Source: CAVTWH01 sp963794685 (lineage in GTDB: Bacteria; Actinomycetota; Actinomycetes; Mycobacteriales; Micromonosporaceae). Taken from it: DNA of 64,000 nt. Below the pieces are notes generated by a model. That model saw nothing but the letters and a program-made list of their open reading frames with translations, was not told the DNA's origin and did not search any database. Location: NCBI GenBank assembly GCA_963794685.1, contig CAWCFK010000018.1:496001-560000 (forward strand), given 5' to 3'. Position 1 is the first letter of the stretch, and the number at the start of each line of letters is the position of its first letter. The translations under genes and the position numbers were made by a program. This document shows, one piece after another, positions 1 to 9,369 of the stretch.

Positions 1-2
1 GG

Positions 3-371
3 CAGTTGGACCTGCTCGCCCTGGGCGAGGCGGTGGCGATCACCCAGGGCGTCCCGGTGGAGCGCAGCCGTGCGGTTCTGGCCCTGGTCAGCGTGGTGCT
101 CACGGCGGTCGCCACGGCCGTCGCCGGGCCGGTCGCGTTCGTCGCGCTGGCCGCCCCGCAGGTGGCCCGCCGGCTCACCGGCGCCTCGGGCGCGGGCCTG
201 ATCCCGGCCGCCGTGACCGGCGCGGCGCTGCTCGCCGGCAGCGACTTCCTGGCCCAGCGGGCGCTGCCCGGCCGCGACCTGCCGGTCGGCGTGGTCACCG
301 CAGCGCTCGGCGGGGCGTACCTGACCTGGCTGCTGGCCGCCCGGTCGCGGCGCGGCCGGGCGTTCGGCTGA
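3..371 (+). CDS. FecCD-family iron-siderophore ABC permease, C-terminal part
   Basis: This is the C-terminal part of an integral membrane permease of the FecCD/BtuC family, which with a paired ATPase imports ferric siderophores. The gene is cut by the window edge, and reading frame 3 is open from the first base. Visible are alternating hydrophobic helices and the family's conserved C-terminal pattern QVARRLTG, then a helix, then LAQRALPGRDLPVGVVTA, which in BtuC/FecCD proteins lies at the ATPase contact and the last helices. The ATPase gene starts 23 bases downstream behind a GAGGAGAGGG ribosome site, so the two form one operon. Substrate specificity cannot be told without the binding protein, which must lie upstream of the window. 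Confidence 0.9.
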   Translation, partial: QLDLLALGEAVAITQGVPVERSRAVLALVSVVLTAVATAVAGPVAFVALAAPQVARRLTGASGAGLIPAAVTGAALLAGSDFLAQRALPGRDLPVGVVTAALGGAYLTWLLAARSRRGRAFG

Positions 372-394
372 TCGAGGAGAGGGAACCGAGAACC

Positions 395-1300
395 GTGGCC
401 ACCACCACCCACCGGACCGCCGCCACCGCGACCGCGACCGCCGGGCCACAGCAGCCTGCCGAGCCGCAGCAGCCTGCCGAGCCGCAGCAGCCGACCGCGC
501 GACTGCGGGCCGACGGCGTGACGCTCGGCTACGACCAGCGCACGGTGATCCGCGACCTGTCCGTGCAGATCACCGACGGCTCGTTCACGGTCATCGTCGG
601 CCCCAACGCGTGCGGCAAGTCCACCCTGCTCAAGGCGCTCGCCCGGATCATCCGGCCGAGCACCGGCGCGGTGCTGCTGGACGGCGCGGCGATCGCCGCC
701 CTGCCGTCCCGCCAGGTCGCCCGGGAGATCGGCATGCTTCCGCAGTCCCCGGTCACCCCCGCCGGCCTGGTGGTGCAGGACCTGGTGGCCCGTGGCCGGT
801 ACGCCCACCAGCGGCTGCTGCGCCAGTGGTCGACCGCCGATCAGGCGGCGGTGACCGACGCGATGGCGCAGACCGGCGTCGCCGACCTCGCCGACCGCTA
901 CGTCGACGAGCTCTCCGGCGGGCAGCGCCAACGGGTCTGGCTGGCGATGGCGCTCGCCCAGCAGAGCGCCATCCTGCTGCTCGACGAGCCGACCACCTAC
1001 CTGGACCTGGCGCACCAGTACGAGGTCCTCGACCTGTGCGCCGAACTGCACGAACAGGGGCGCACCGTGGTCGCCGTGCTGCACGACCTCAACCAGGCCT
1101 GCCGGTACGCCACCGAACTGGTGGTGCTGTGCGACGGCGCGGTGGTCGCCCACGGCGAACCGGGCCGGGTGATCACCGCCGAACTGGTCGCCGACGTGTT
1201 CGGACTGGCCTGCACCGTCCTGCCGGACCCGCACACCGGCACCCCGATGGTGGTCCCGGCCGGCCGCCACGCCCGCCGCAGTCGGCCGGCCGCCGACTGA
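395..1300 (+). CDS. ABC transporter ATP-binding protein, FecE/FepC type
   Basis: ATPase subunit of a ferric-siderophore or cobalamin-type importer, acting on the cytoplasmic face with the permease just upstream. Walker A is GPNACGKST (about residues 69-77), the signature is LSGGQ (173-177) and Walker B is ILLLDEP (193-199), followed by the D-loop and the switch histidine in AVLHDLNQA. At 301 residues it is longer than the usual 260-280 because of a low-complexity head with three tandem QQPAEP-like units before the ABC domain. The start chosen is GTG at 395. A later start near the beginning of the ABC domain is possible but has no obvious ribosome site. Confidence 0.93.
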   Translation: MATTTHRTAATATATAGPQQPAEPQQPAEPQQPTARLRADGVTLGYDQRTVIRDLSVQITDGSFTVIVGPNACGKSTLLKALARIIRPSTGAVLLDGAAIAALPSRQVAREIGMLPQSPVTPAGLVVQDLVARGRYAHQRLLRQWSTADQAAVTDAMAQTGVADLADRYVDELSGGQRQRVWLAMALAQQSAILLLDEPTTYLDLAHQYEVLDLCAELHEQGRTVVAVLHDLNQACRYATELVVLCDGAVVAHGEPGRVITAELVADVFGLACTVLPDPHTGTPMVVPAGRHARRSRPAAD

Positions 1301-1328
1301 TCCGCAGCCGGGTGGCCCGCGACCGGGA

Positions 1329-2300
1329 TCAGCGCTGGATCGTGGACATGTCGGAGTAGCGGTCGCCGACCGGTGGGCCGATCGCGTCGAGTCGGGCGAG
1401 CTGATCGGCGGAGAGTTCCAGCGCGTCGGCGGCCACGTTCTCCTCCAACCGGGAAACCCGCTTGGTGCCGGGGATCGGCGCGATACCGTCGCCCCGGGCC
1501 AGTACCCAGGCCAGCGCCACCTGGGCCGGGGTGGCCCCGGCGTCGGCGGCCACCGCGGCCACCTCGTCCACGATGCGCAGGTTCGCCGCCAGCGCGTCGT
1601 CGGCGAAGCGCGGATTAGCGCGCCGGAAGTCGTCGGCGTCCATCTCCCCGGCGGAGCGGATCGCCCCGGTGAGGAAGCCACGCCCGAGCGGGGAGTACGG
1701 CACGAAGCCGATGCCCAGCTCGCGCAGCACGCCGATCAGCTCCTCCTCCGGTTCCCGGCTCCACAGCGAGTACTCGGTCTGCACGGCGGTCACCGGGTGC
1801 ACCGCGTGTGCCCGCCGGATGGTCGACACGGACGCCTCACTCAGCCCGTACCCCCGGATCTTCCCGGCCTCGACCAGCTCGGCGAAGCCGCCCGCCGTCT
1901 CCTCGATCGGGGTGTTCGGGTCCATCCGGTGCTGGTAGTAGAGGTCGATCCGGTCGGTGCCGAGCCGGCGTAGCGACCCCTCCACCGCCAGCTTCAGGTT
2001 GGCCGGGCTGCCGTCCAGACCGCGCTCGCCGTCGGCCGTGTACCGGATGGTGCCGCACTTGGTGGCCAGCACCACCTCGTCGCGGTGCTTGCCCAGCGCC
2101 CGGCCGAGCAGCTCCTCGTTGGTGTAGGGGCCGTACATCTCGGCGGTGTCGAAGAGGGTGACCCCGAGGTCGACGGCCCGGTGGATGGTGCGCACGGACT
2201 CCGCGTCGTCGGCGCCGGCTCCGGTGTAGAAGGCGGACATGCCCATCGTGCCCAGACCCAGCCGCCCGACGTCCAGCGAACCCAACATGGTGTGCTCCAT
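1329..2300 (-). CDS. aldo/keto reductase
   Basis: NADPH-dependent aldo/keto reductase of the YajO/PhlB-like TIM-barrel family, which reduces aldehydes or ketones in the cytosol. The sequence shows the family's early GLGTMGMS, the catalytic-region pattern LFDTAEMYG (Asp and Tyr), ATKCG (Lys), DLYYQHRMD (His) and the C-terminal cofactor segment PIPGTKRVSRLEEN. The ATG at 2300 is preceded by GGGAAGATGACGGC. An open frame extends about 190 bases further upstream but is not protein-like, so the shorter start is preferred. It is convergent with the iron-uptake operon and divergent from the next gene. The physiological substrate is unknown. Confidence 0.93.
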   Translation of the reverse strand: MEHTMLGSLDVGRLGLGTMGMSAFYTGAGADDAESVRTIHRAVDLGVTLFDTAEMYGPYTNEELLGRALGKHRDEVVLATKCGTIRYTADGERGLDGSPANLKLAVEGSLRRLGTDRIDLYYQHRMDPNTPIEETAGGFAELVEAGKIRGYGLSEASVSTIRRAHAVHPVTAVQTEYSLWSREPEEELIGVLRELGIGFVPYSPLGRGFLTGAIRSAGEMDADDFRRANPRFADDALAANLRIVDEVAAVAADAGATPAQVALAWVLARGDGIAPIPGTKRVSRLEENVAADALELSADQLARLDAIGPPVGDRYSDMSTIQR

Positions 2301-2473
2301 GCCGTCATCTTCCCGCACCCGGCCACCCGCCGCCCTTCGAACGTCGGCCTCTCCCCGGTGTGCCGGTATCGCCCGGGTGCCCGCTTCGGCGCCGCGGAGC
2401 CGAGTCGACCCCGGACGGGTGCCGGCGGGACGGTCCGGTTGCCGGCCGCGCCGGGCGGGGCTTGACTGGGAGG

Positions 2474-3277
2474 ATGCCGCGCCGGCCGCCACCAGTCGAT
2501 CCGCTCGCGCCCTACCGGGACAAGCGGAACTTCACCCGTACCCCGGAACCGGCGGGCTCCACCGCCGAGCATCCGACTGGCGAGCTGTCGACCGCCGAGC
2601 CTTCGACCGCCGAGCCGGAGTCGGCCGGGCCGGCGCGGCTGTTCGTGGTGCAGCGGCACCGGGCCAGCCGGCTGCACTACGACTTCCGCCTGGAGATCGA
2701 CGGGGTACTGGTGAGCTGGGCGGTGCCCAAGGGGCCGACGTTGGACCCGGCGGTGCGGCGGGCCGCGTTCCACGTCGAGGATCACCCACTGGAGTACTAC
2801 GACTTCGAGGGCGTGATCCCGGCCGGCGGGTACGGCGGTGGGGACGTGATCGTCTGGGACGCGGGCACCTGGGAGCCGCGCAAGTCCGCCGACCCCGGCC
2901 GTGCGGTGGCCGACGGCGAGCTGCATGTGGTGCTGCACGGGCAGAAGCTGCGCGGCGTCTTCGTGCTGGTGCGCACCTCGACGGACAGCGCCGGCAAGGA
3001 GCAGTGGCTGCTGCTGCACAAGCGGGACCGGCACGCTGTGTCCGGCTGGAACCCGGAGGAGCATCCCCACTCGGTGCTCAGCGGGCGTACCAACGACGAG
3101 GTCAAAGCCGATCCGGACCGGCTGTGGCGCTCCGACCTGCCGGCCGATCAGGCCGCCGCGCCGGCCGATCCGTCCACTGTGGACGACAAGGCCCCTGCCT
3201 CGGACAAGGCCCCAGCCTCGGAGGAGGCCGCGCCGGCCGCCCGCAGGGTCAGGCGTCGTCCGAAGACCGCTCGGTGA
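2474..3277 (+). CDS. LigD-type 3'-phosphoesterase domain protein
   Basis: Stand-alone version of the 3'-phosphoesterase module of DNA ligase D, which trims 3'-phosphate or ribonucleotide ends during non-homologous end joining. The catalytic pattern is intact: RLHYDFRLEIDGVLVSWAVP, then FHVEDHPLEYYDFEGVIPAG and GGGDVIVWD, giving the expected His/Asp/Arg metal-site residues. ATG 2474 follows a GGGAGG ribosome site. The C-terminal 40 residues are an Ala/Pro/Lys-rich tail. No Ku or ligase gene lies beside it. The 3' end overlaps the convergent gene by 29 bases. Confidence 0.9.
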   Translation: MPRRPPPVDPLAPYRDKRNFTRTPEPAGSTAEHPTGELSTAEPSTAEPESAGPARLFVVQRHRASRLHYDFRLEIDGVLVSWAVPKGPTLDPAVRRAAFHVEDHPLEYYDFEGVIPAGGYGGGDVIVWDAGTWEPRKSADPGRAVADGELHVVLHGQKLRGVFVLVRTSTDSAGKEQWLLLHKRDRHAVSGWNPEEHPHSVLSGRTNDEVKADPDRLWRSDLPADQAAAPADPSTVDDKAPASDKAPASEEAAPAARRVRRRPKTAR

Positions 3278-3704
3278 TCGGCAGCTCGGACAGGTCGTCA
3301 GCGACCTCGAGCACCTCGTCCTCGCGGACCCACAGCACCGGCGTGGTCTCGGCGTCGGCCCGGGTCAGGTCGAAGACCAGCAGGCCGTCATTGAACGTCT
3401 CAGCGAAGCTCCCGGTGCCGGGCAGGTCCAGCCCCACCACCGCGAACGGCAGCCACCGGCCACTGGACACCTCGTCGGAATTGCCGAAGAGGAAATACTC
3501 GAAGACCTCGGTGACCGGGTCGGCGACGCCGTTGAGTAAATCGTCGCGCTCCGCCCCGGACAGCTCCTGCGCCCGGGAGACCAGCGCGCCCTGCGCAGCC
3601 ACCAGCGCCGGCCAGTCCAGCGCGATCAGCGGGTAGGTCGCGTCGCCCAGGTCGACGGTGAGCCTGCGGTCGACCAGGTGGCTGACGTCAGTCGGTGCCG
3701 TCAT
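3249..3704 (-). CDS. hypothetical protein, 151 aa, possibly SUKH-like
   Basis: Cytosolic acidic protein of unknown function with no signal peptide or membrane segment. The C-terminal half (LPFAVVGLDLPGTGSF, then VLWVREDEVLEVADDLSEL) faintly resembles the central strand-loop-strand and closing helix of the SMI1/KNR4 (SUKH) fold, which often acts as an immunity module. The N-terminal half does not show the typical family signature, so I do not assign it. ATG 3704 lies in a short promoter-like gap. The gene overlaps the phosphoesterase gene tail to tail. Confidence 0.7.
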   Translation of the reverse strand: MTAPTDVSHLVDRRLTVDLGDATYPLIALDWPALVAAQGALVSRAQELSGAERDDLLNGVADPVTEVFEYFLFGNSDEVSSGRWLPFAVVGLDLPGTGSFAETFNDGLLVFDLTRADAETTPVLWVREDEVLEVADDLSELPITERSSDDA

Positions 3705-3896
3705 CTCATACTCCCCCGGGGATTGCGGTCAGCGCCTGACTCTATCGCCCGGCCGCACGCTACTACTGTCGGGGAACGAATCGATCCGGGCGATCTGCGC
3801 GGTCATGCCGCGCCGCAGGCTGACCGCGCGGTGCAGGGCAAGCGGCGGTACCCGCTTACCGCCGCCGATCCGGCCGCCACCACTCGGCGTTGAGGC

Positions 3897-4958
3897 TCAC
3901 CGCTTGACCGCGGCGCTGTTCGGGTCCAACACCATGCCGGTCGTGTCGACGGCTTCGAAGTCGGCGCCGGTGAGGCCACCCAGCGCGTGCAGGGCGTCGT
4001 TGTTCCAGCCGGGATCGGGGGCGCCGGACAGGTACCAGGGGGAGCCGTTGTCGGCCACGATCACGCCGTACCGGGCCATCGCGGTCGCCACGATCCGGGC
4101 CTGGGCCGGCAGCTTGGCGATGTCCACGCCGGCCTTGAGGCGTAGCCGCAGGCCCATCGGCGGCAGGTTCGTGGCTGCCGAGTCGCCCGCCTCATGCCGG
4201 GCCGGCCAGACGTAGGAGGAGCGGGTACGCGGCACGGTGACCCGGATGGCGTGGTCGATGTGGCCGGCCGCCACCTCCGGGTAGCGCACCAGGCCGGGCA
4301 GGATCGGCAGCCCGGCGGCGTCGGCCGAGGTCCAGCCGGCGTGCCGCAGCGCGTTGGAGCGCAGGTCGTAGATCGCTCCGGAGCCGGCCCGCCAGCCGCC
4401 ACCGGCGGCCGGGTAGGCGGCGTACAGCTCGTAGTCGCGGCAGCCGACCGGGTCGTAGAGCAGCACGTGCCGATCTCCGGTGCTGTTCGGACCGCCCTCG
4501 ATCGCCGCGCCGGCGGGGACCGGGTAGGGGCCGCGATCGCTCTCGTCGGCGTACTCAAAAGTGACCTTGACCTTGGTTTGGGTCGCGCTGACGGTGGTGA
4601 CCGGGATGCCGATCGGCGCGCCCTGGTAGAGACCGGAACCAAAGTCGGCGTGTACCGCCGCGCCCGTCCCGATCGACGCCACCAACGCCGCCGAATTGGC
4701 GAGCACCGGCGAGTGGGAGACGTCGGCGTGCCAGACGTTGTCGGCCGGGAAGAGCGGGCAGGCTGCGGGCGCGGCGGCACTGGCGCTACCCGCGGCGGCG
4801 GCTGCGGCCGTGGCGCTGGTGGACGCGCTGCCGGCTGGCTGGGCGGCGAGCCCGGGGCTGGCGGCGGTCGACCGGTCGGTCGCCGTGCCCCCACCGCCCG
4901 AGCAGCCGGTGAGCAGGAACAGCAGAGCACAGGTGGCAACGACCAGTCGGCTGGGCAC
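3897..4958 (-). CDS. secreted lipoprotein of unknown function
   Basis: Predicted lipoprotein of 353 residues. From GTG 4958 the protein begins with a basic residue, a hydrophobic run and the lipobox LLTGC near residue 17, then a Ser/Gly/Ala/Thr-rich spacer of about 45 residues and a globular domain starting at CPLFPADNVW. The globular domain has several Tyr/Trp-rich strands and pattern elements such as VLLYDPVGCRDYELY and DPGWNNDALHALGG, which I recognise only as a conserved secreted family without known function. An in-frame ATG 36 bases upstream would put a non-hydrophobic head before the signal, so GTG is preferred. Confidence 0.8.
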   Translation of the reverse strand: MPSRLVVATCALLFLLTGCSGGGGTATDRSTAASPGLAAQPAGSASTSATAAAAAAGSASAAAPAACPLFPADNVWHADVSHSPVLANSAALVASIGTGAAVHADFGSGLYQGAPIGIPVTTVSATQTKVKVTFEYADESDRGPYPVPAGAAIEGGPNSTGDRHVLLYDPVGCRDYELYAAYPAAGGGWRAGSGAIYDLRSNALRHAGWTSADAAGLPILPGLVRYPEVAAGHIDHAIRVTVPRTRSSYVWPARHEAGDSAATNLPPMGLRLRLKAGVDIAKLPAQARIVATAMARYGVIVADNGSPWYLSGAPDPGWNNDALHALGGLTGADFEAVDTTGMVLDPNSAAVKR

Positions 4959-5062
4959 CCGCTGATTCTGCCCGGCCCCGGACCTCGGGGCCATGGCCCA
5001 CGGATCCGGTCGATGACCGGCCGCGGCGTCACCACCGCGGGCACACCGGCGCTGTCCGGCAC

Positions 5063-5176
5063 CGGCACCGCAGCCGCGAGCTGGCACCGCAGCCGCGAGC
5101 CGGCACCGCAGCCGCGAGCCGCCGCAGCCGCGAGCCGCAGCCGCGAGCCGCAGCCGCAGCCGCGAGCCGCAGCCGG
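5063..5176. repeat. GC-rich tandem repeat, 19-mer then 12/13-mer units
   Basis: The gap between the DUF2786 gene and the lipoprotein gene is filled by direct repeats. Three copies of a 19-base unit (GGCACCGCAGCCGCGAGC plus one base) are followed by about four copies of a shorter unit built on CGCAGCCGCGAGC. The repeats end two bases before the stop codon of the DUF2786 gene. They could fold into stacked hairpins and act as a transcript end or insulator. No coding function is evident. Confidence 0.85.
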
Positions 5177-5177
5177 G

Positions 5178-6392
5178 TCAGCGTCGGCGGGCCTTGTCCG
5201 CGGCCGGGGTCGGGGTGTGCAGGTGGGCGCGCTCGGCGGCGGCACGGCCGGACGTCCAGCCCTCGTGGCTGTCCACCCGGCTGCCGCGGGTGCGGGTGGT
5301 GCGCGGGAAGGCCGTCTGCATGGCCTGCCGGACCTGCTCGTCGCGGGAGGCGAGGACGGGCAGCAACCCGCCGATGTCGCCGGTGTCCTGCGCGGCGGCC
5401 TCGGCGTAGGCGGACTGGGCGGCCTGCTCCAGCCGTTCGCCGATCCGGACCGCGAAGGCCACCAGGAACGACTGCCGGAAGGCCTTGAGCCTGGCTCGGC
5501 CGGCCTTGCCGCCGGGCGGCTCGGTCTGCGCCATGCCGTGGTGCGCCTGCACCAGCAGCGAGGTGTGCAGCAGGTCGACGGCGTCGATGTCGGCGTCGAA
5601 GCCGAACACCGTGGCGAAGGCGAGTTCGGGCGACCAGACCACATGGCAGCGGTTGGCGCGAGCCACGGCGTCCAGCAGCGCGGCCTTCTCCGACTCGTAC
5701 GGGTGGTCCACGCCGATCCGCCGGGCGAACGGCACCACGACAGCATGCGTACGCGCGACCAGCAGCGCCTCGTCGATGCTGTGCCGGGCCACCAGCTCCT
5801 GCGCCTTGGCGGTGTACGCCTGCGCCTCTGCCGGGTACGTGGTCGACTCCGCCTTGGCCAGCAGCGCCCGTACCCGGTTCAGCATCCGGGCGTCGATCCC
5901 GTGCCGCCCAACAGATCTGCCGTGCTGCACCGCGGCTCCGGGTGGCGGGATGAGCACCTCGATCGCCGGCAGGTCGGCCAGCGCCCGCAGCAGGGTCAGC
6001 ACCGCGTCCAGCACGGCGACCCGGTCCAGCCGCCAGCGGCCGGCGAACTCGGTCAGGTAGCTGGCCGGCTCGGTCCACCAGGCCTGCGCGCCGAGCTCCT
6101 CCGCCTGGGCGAGCCAGCGCTCGTCGACCGCCTTGCGGGGGTAGGGCCGCAGGTGTTCGGCGACGGCATCGGTCACCAGGTGGGTGGCGGCCGTGCTGCC
6201 CTGCCGGGCGATCACCCGGCGCAACTCGACCGGCTGCCACCCGCGGCGCCACAGCAGACCACAGGCGTCGCCGAGCGCGGCCAGCAGCACCGCGTCGACC
6301 TCGGCGGCGGGAGCGACGGTGAGCGCGTCCAGCCCGGCCTCGTACCCGACCGCGCCGGTCAATACCGCGTTGAGCCGTTCCCGCACTGTCAC
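5178..6392 (-). CDS. DUF2786 domain protein
   Basis: Protein of 404 residues with a clear DUF2786 segment, RVRALLAKAESTTYPAEAQA followed by YTAKAQELVARHSID, around residues 175-210. That module is typical of large actinobacterial cytosolic proteins of unknown role and is often found near phage or DNA-related genes, though not here. The rest is helical and Ala/Leu-rich with no known motif. ATG 6392 is the first start of the frame. The gene ends directly at the tandem repeat block. Function is not assigned. Confidence 0.85.
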   Translation of the reverse strand: MTVRERLNAVLTGAVGYEAGLDALTVAPAAEVDAVLLAALGDACGLLWRRGWQPVELRRVIARQGSTAATHLVTDAVAEHLRPYPRKAVDERWLAQAEELGAQAWWTEPASYLTEFAGRWRLDRVAVLDAVLTLLRALADLPAIEVLIPPPGAAVQHGRSVGRHGIDARMLNRVRALLAKAESTTYPAEAQAYTAKAQELVARHSIDEALLVARTHAVVVPFARRIGVDHPYESEKAALLDAVARANRCHVVWSPELAFATVFGFDADIDAVDLLHTSLLVQAHHGMAQTEPPGGKAGRARLKAFRQSFLVAFAVRIGERLEQAAQSAYAEAAAQDTGDIGGLLPVLASRDEQVRQAMQTAFPRTTRTRGSRVDSHEGWTSGRAAAERAHLHTPTPAADKARRR

Positions 6393-6447
6393 CAGGCCAA
6401 GGCTATCGGCAGCGCAACTGCTCCCAGCGGGTCCACCGCACGGATCG

Positions 6448-7029
6448 TTACTGGCCGATGCGGCCGTCGATCCGCTCGCGCAACAGGTCGACGTGGCCCA
6501 TGTGTCTGGCGTACTCCTCGATCGATCCGACCAGCACCTGGCGCAGCGACATCAGCCGGCCACCGCTGCCGTGCTGATTCAGGGCATCGTCGGCGCTGAT
6601 GTCGAGATTGGGCGCCTCGGCCACGAACCGGGTGGCGAATTCCACCTCCGCACGCCAGGCGGCCCACGCCTGCGCGACCACCTCGGGGTCGGCCACGGCG
6701 CCGTCGAAGTCACCGTCACGGTCGGTCGGTGAACAGAACAGCCGGGGTACGTCCTGCCCGGCCATCAGCACCCGGAACCCCGCCCGCTCCACCTCCGCCA
6801 GGTGGCGCACCAGCCCCAGCAGCGACATCGTCGACGGCGGAACGGCACGCCGGGCCAGCTGCTCCGGGTCGAGACCCGCGCACTTCAACTCCAACGTGAG
6901 GCGCTGACAGCGCAGGGCTTCGACCAGCGTGGTGCGCTCGTCGCCCAACGTCGGTCCGTTCTCGCGGGGGTCGTCGTCAGACGGCTTGCCGTCCGCGGTG
7001 AACATGTCGGCTCGTCGGGTCGTGGTCAT
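6448..7029 (-). CDS. DinB-like (DUF664) protein
   Basis: Four-helix-bundle protein of the DinB/YfiT-like superfamily (DUF664 branch), members of which are metal-dependent thiol transferases or of unknown function. The conserved histidine in LGLVRHLAEVERAGF and the C-terminal histidines in EEYARHMGHVDLLRERIDG are in the expected spacing for metal ligands. Length is 193 residues. Start ATG 7029 is used. An internal ATG eight codons later is also possible. It stands alone between the DUF2786 gene and the HelD-like gene. Confidence 0.9.
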   Translation of the reverse strand: MTTTRRADMFTADGKPSDDDPRENGPTLGDERTTLVEALRCQRLTLELKCAGLDPEQLARRAVPPSTMSLLGLVRHLAEVERAGFRVLMAGQDVPRLFCSPTDRDGDFDGAVADPEVVAQAWAAWRAEVEFATRFVAEAPNLDISADDALNQHGSGGRLMSLRQVLVGSIEEYARHMGHVDLLRERIDGRIGQ

Positions 7030-7082
7030 GGCGTCATCGTCGGCGCTGCGGTAACAGCGGACAAGGGATTAACCGACGCCGG

Positions 7083-9369
7083 CTACCCGCGCAGGAAGGC
7101 GGGCAGTGGCCGGCGGTGCAGGACGACGAGCGAGCCGACGGCGCGGGTGAGGACCACGTACAGCCGGCTGTAGCCGCGGGGTTCGGCGTCGACGATGTCG
7201 CCCGGTTCGACCACGATCACGTGGTCGAACTCCAGACCCTTGACCAGGCTGGCCGGCACCAGGGACACGTCCGGCCGGTCGATCAGCCCGGCGAGCGCGC
7301 CGATCGTGGCATCGGCGGCGAGCACCGCGGTGGAGCCGTCGCGGGGAGCTTCGGCGACAGCCCGGCGGACCGCGTCGGCGAGGTCGTCGGCCTCGCGCAC
7401 GGAGAGATTTCCGCCGTCGCGGTACGAGTGGGTCGCCGCGATGGTGGGGGAGAGGAACCGGGTGGCGTAGTCGGCGATGGTCTGCGGCACCCGGTAGCCG
7501 GTACGCAGCTCCAGCGTGCGGGCGTCACGACGGTCCAACCGGGCCAGCAGCTCCGGCCAGGAACCGGCGGCCAGTGGATGGGTGGCCTGGCCGAGGTCGC
7601 CGACGATCGTCATCGAGGCGTACCGGGCGCGGCGGGCGATCATGCGGCACTCCATCGGCGACAGGTCCTGCGCCTCGTCCAGGATCACGTGCGCGTACGC
7701 GTCGGCCTCGACCGTCTCCTCCTCCGCCTCGGCGACCGGCAGCGGCCGCGCCAGCACCGGCAGGTAGGCGTCCTCGCCGTACGGGTCGTAGCCGTCGCCC
7801 CAGCCGACCACCCGGTGTCCTTCGCGCAGGATGATGCCTTCGGCCCAGCGCTGCGCCGCCGTGACCTGCGTCGTTGTCGATACGTGCGCCGGCCACCGCC
7901 ATCGGCGTGGCAAGTCCGGGCGCGAACAGGCTCCACCCGTCGTGCAGCCCACAGCTCAGCGCGAACGTGTCGAGCAGGGTCGGGCCGGTGGTGAGCTCCC
8001 GCAGCCGGGAGGTGGGCTGCGCCGCCGCAACAGCTTTCGGCGGCTCGCCGAGCAGGTCGACCAGCTCGTCGAGGAGTGGAACGTCGTCCACCGACCAGTC
8101 CCTCGGATGCTGGTACGAGGCTGCCAGGGCGCCGGCCGCCTCGACGTCGAGCATGGGTACCCGGGCCCGGTCGGCGAGCCAGGACAGCACCTGGGGCGGG
8201 GTAAGCCGGGGCCACCAGCCGGCCAGGAACCGCTCGAACTCGGGGCGGTCGCCGACCTCCTCGATGAACAGCTCGCGGTCCAGGCCGTGACTGTCCACTT
8301 TGGACCAAAGCGCGTCCAGCAGGACCGCCGACGCGACCGGTCGGGCGGCATTGGGCCGGGTGGCCAACGTTTCGGCCCGGGCGCGCACCCGGCGACGCGC
8401 CTGCGCCAGCTCAGCCGCGGGCAGCGTCAGCACCTGGCCCGCGAACACCAGTCGCAGCCGCTCGGGCGCGGCCGGCGGCGTCTGCCACACCAGGTCGCCC
8501 AGCAACTCCAGCATCCGGTCGCTGCCCTTGATCTCGGCCACCGCGGCGGCGTCCCGACGGGTGGCGCTCACCCCGCCGACGAGCTCGCCGACCGCCCGCA
8601 GGTGCACGCTGTCCTCACCCAGGGCGGGCAGCACCCGGCTGATGTACGCGGTGAACACGGTCGACGGGCCGACCACCAGGACGCCACCGTCGGCGAACCG
8701 GCCCCGGTCGGTGAAGAGCAGGTAGGCGGCGCGGTGCAGGGCGACCTGCGTCTTGCCGGTGCCGGGGCCGCCGGTGATGAGCGTGACGCCGCGGGCCGGG
8801 GCGCGGATCGCCTCGTCCTGTTCCTTCTGAATGGTGGTGACGATGTCGCGCATCTGCGGGCCCCGAGCCCGTCGCAGCGCCGCCAGCAGCGAGCCTTCAC
8901 CGAGCACCGCCAGCTCGCCGGCCTCGTCCGGGTTCAGCACATCGTCGTCGAGGTCCACCACCTGCGGCCCACGGCAGATGATCACCCGCCGGCGTACCAC
9001 CCCCATCGGCTCGCCGGACGTGGCCCGGTAGAACGCGGCCGCGGCCGGGGCCCGCCAGTCGATCAGCAGCGGCTCCCGATCCTCGTCGCGTACGCCCAGC
9101 CGGCCGATGTGGTAGGTCTCGCCGTCGTCGAAGTCCAGCCGCCCGAACACCAGCCCCTCCGCCTCGGCGTCCAGCGCCCGCAGCTGCGAGGCGGCCTGGT
9201 GGACGATGGCGTCCCGCTCGACCAGCCCGCTGCTCGGGCCGGCGACGGCGCGGCTGTGCCCCTCCCGGGCCAGCTCCTTCGACTCCGCGCGCAGGTGCTC
9301 GACGCGGGCGTAGACCCGGTCCACGAAGGTCTGCTCACCGGCGATTTCCTGGGTTCGCGCGTCGGGCAC
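7083..9369 (-). pseudogene. HelD/HelR-type RNA polymerase recycling ATPase, frameshifted
   Basis: UvrD/Rep-like ATPase of the HelD class, which removes stalled RNA polymerase and in actinomycetes (HelR) can protect against rifamycins. It starts at GTG 9369 behind AAGGAG. The N-terminal helical arm, the Walker A GGPGTGKT and the first helicase domain are in one frame. Near 7875 the frame changes, and the second part carries VILDEAQDLSPME, the motif SMTIVGDLGQATHP and the C-terminal YVVLTRAVGSLVVLHRRPLP. Dropping one G near 7876 rejoins a protein of about 760 residues, the expected length. A paralogue lies at 47144. Either a sequencing error or a recent inactivation is possible, and I favour the error. 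Confidence 0.85.

Noticed and set aside
3678..3893. Small plus-strand frame of 71 codons in the gap before the lipoprotein stop
   Set aside because: It overlaps the start of the convergent gene, has no ribosome site and no recognisable family. The 190-base gap is better read as a promoter region.
7860..7890. Programmed frameshifting in the HelD-like gene
   Set aside because: No slippery heptamer followed by a pseudoknot is seen, relatives encode this protein in one frame as far as I know, and many other genes of the window have similar one-base breaks.
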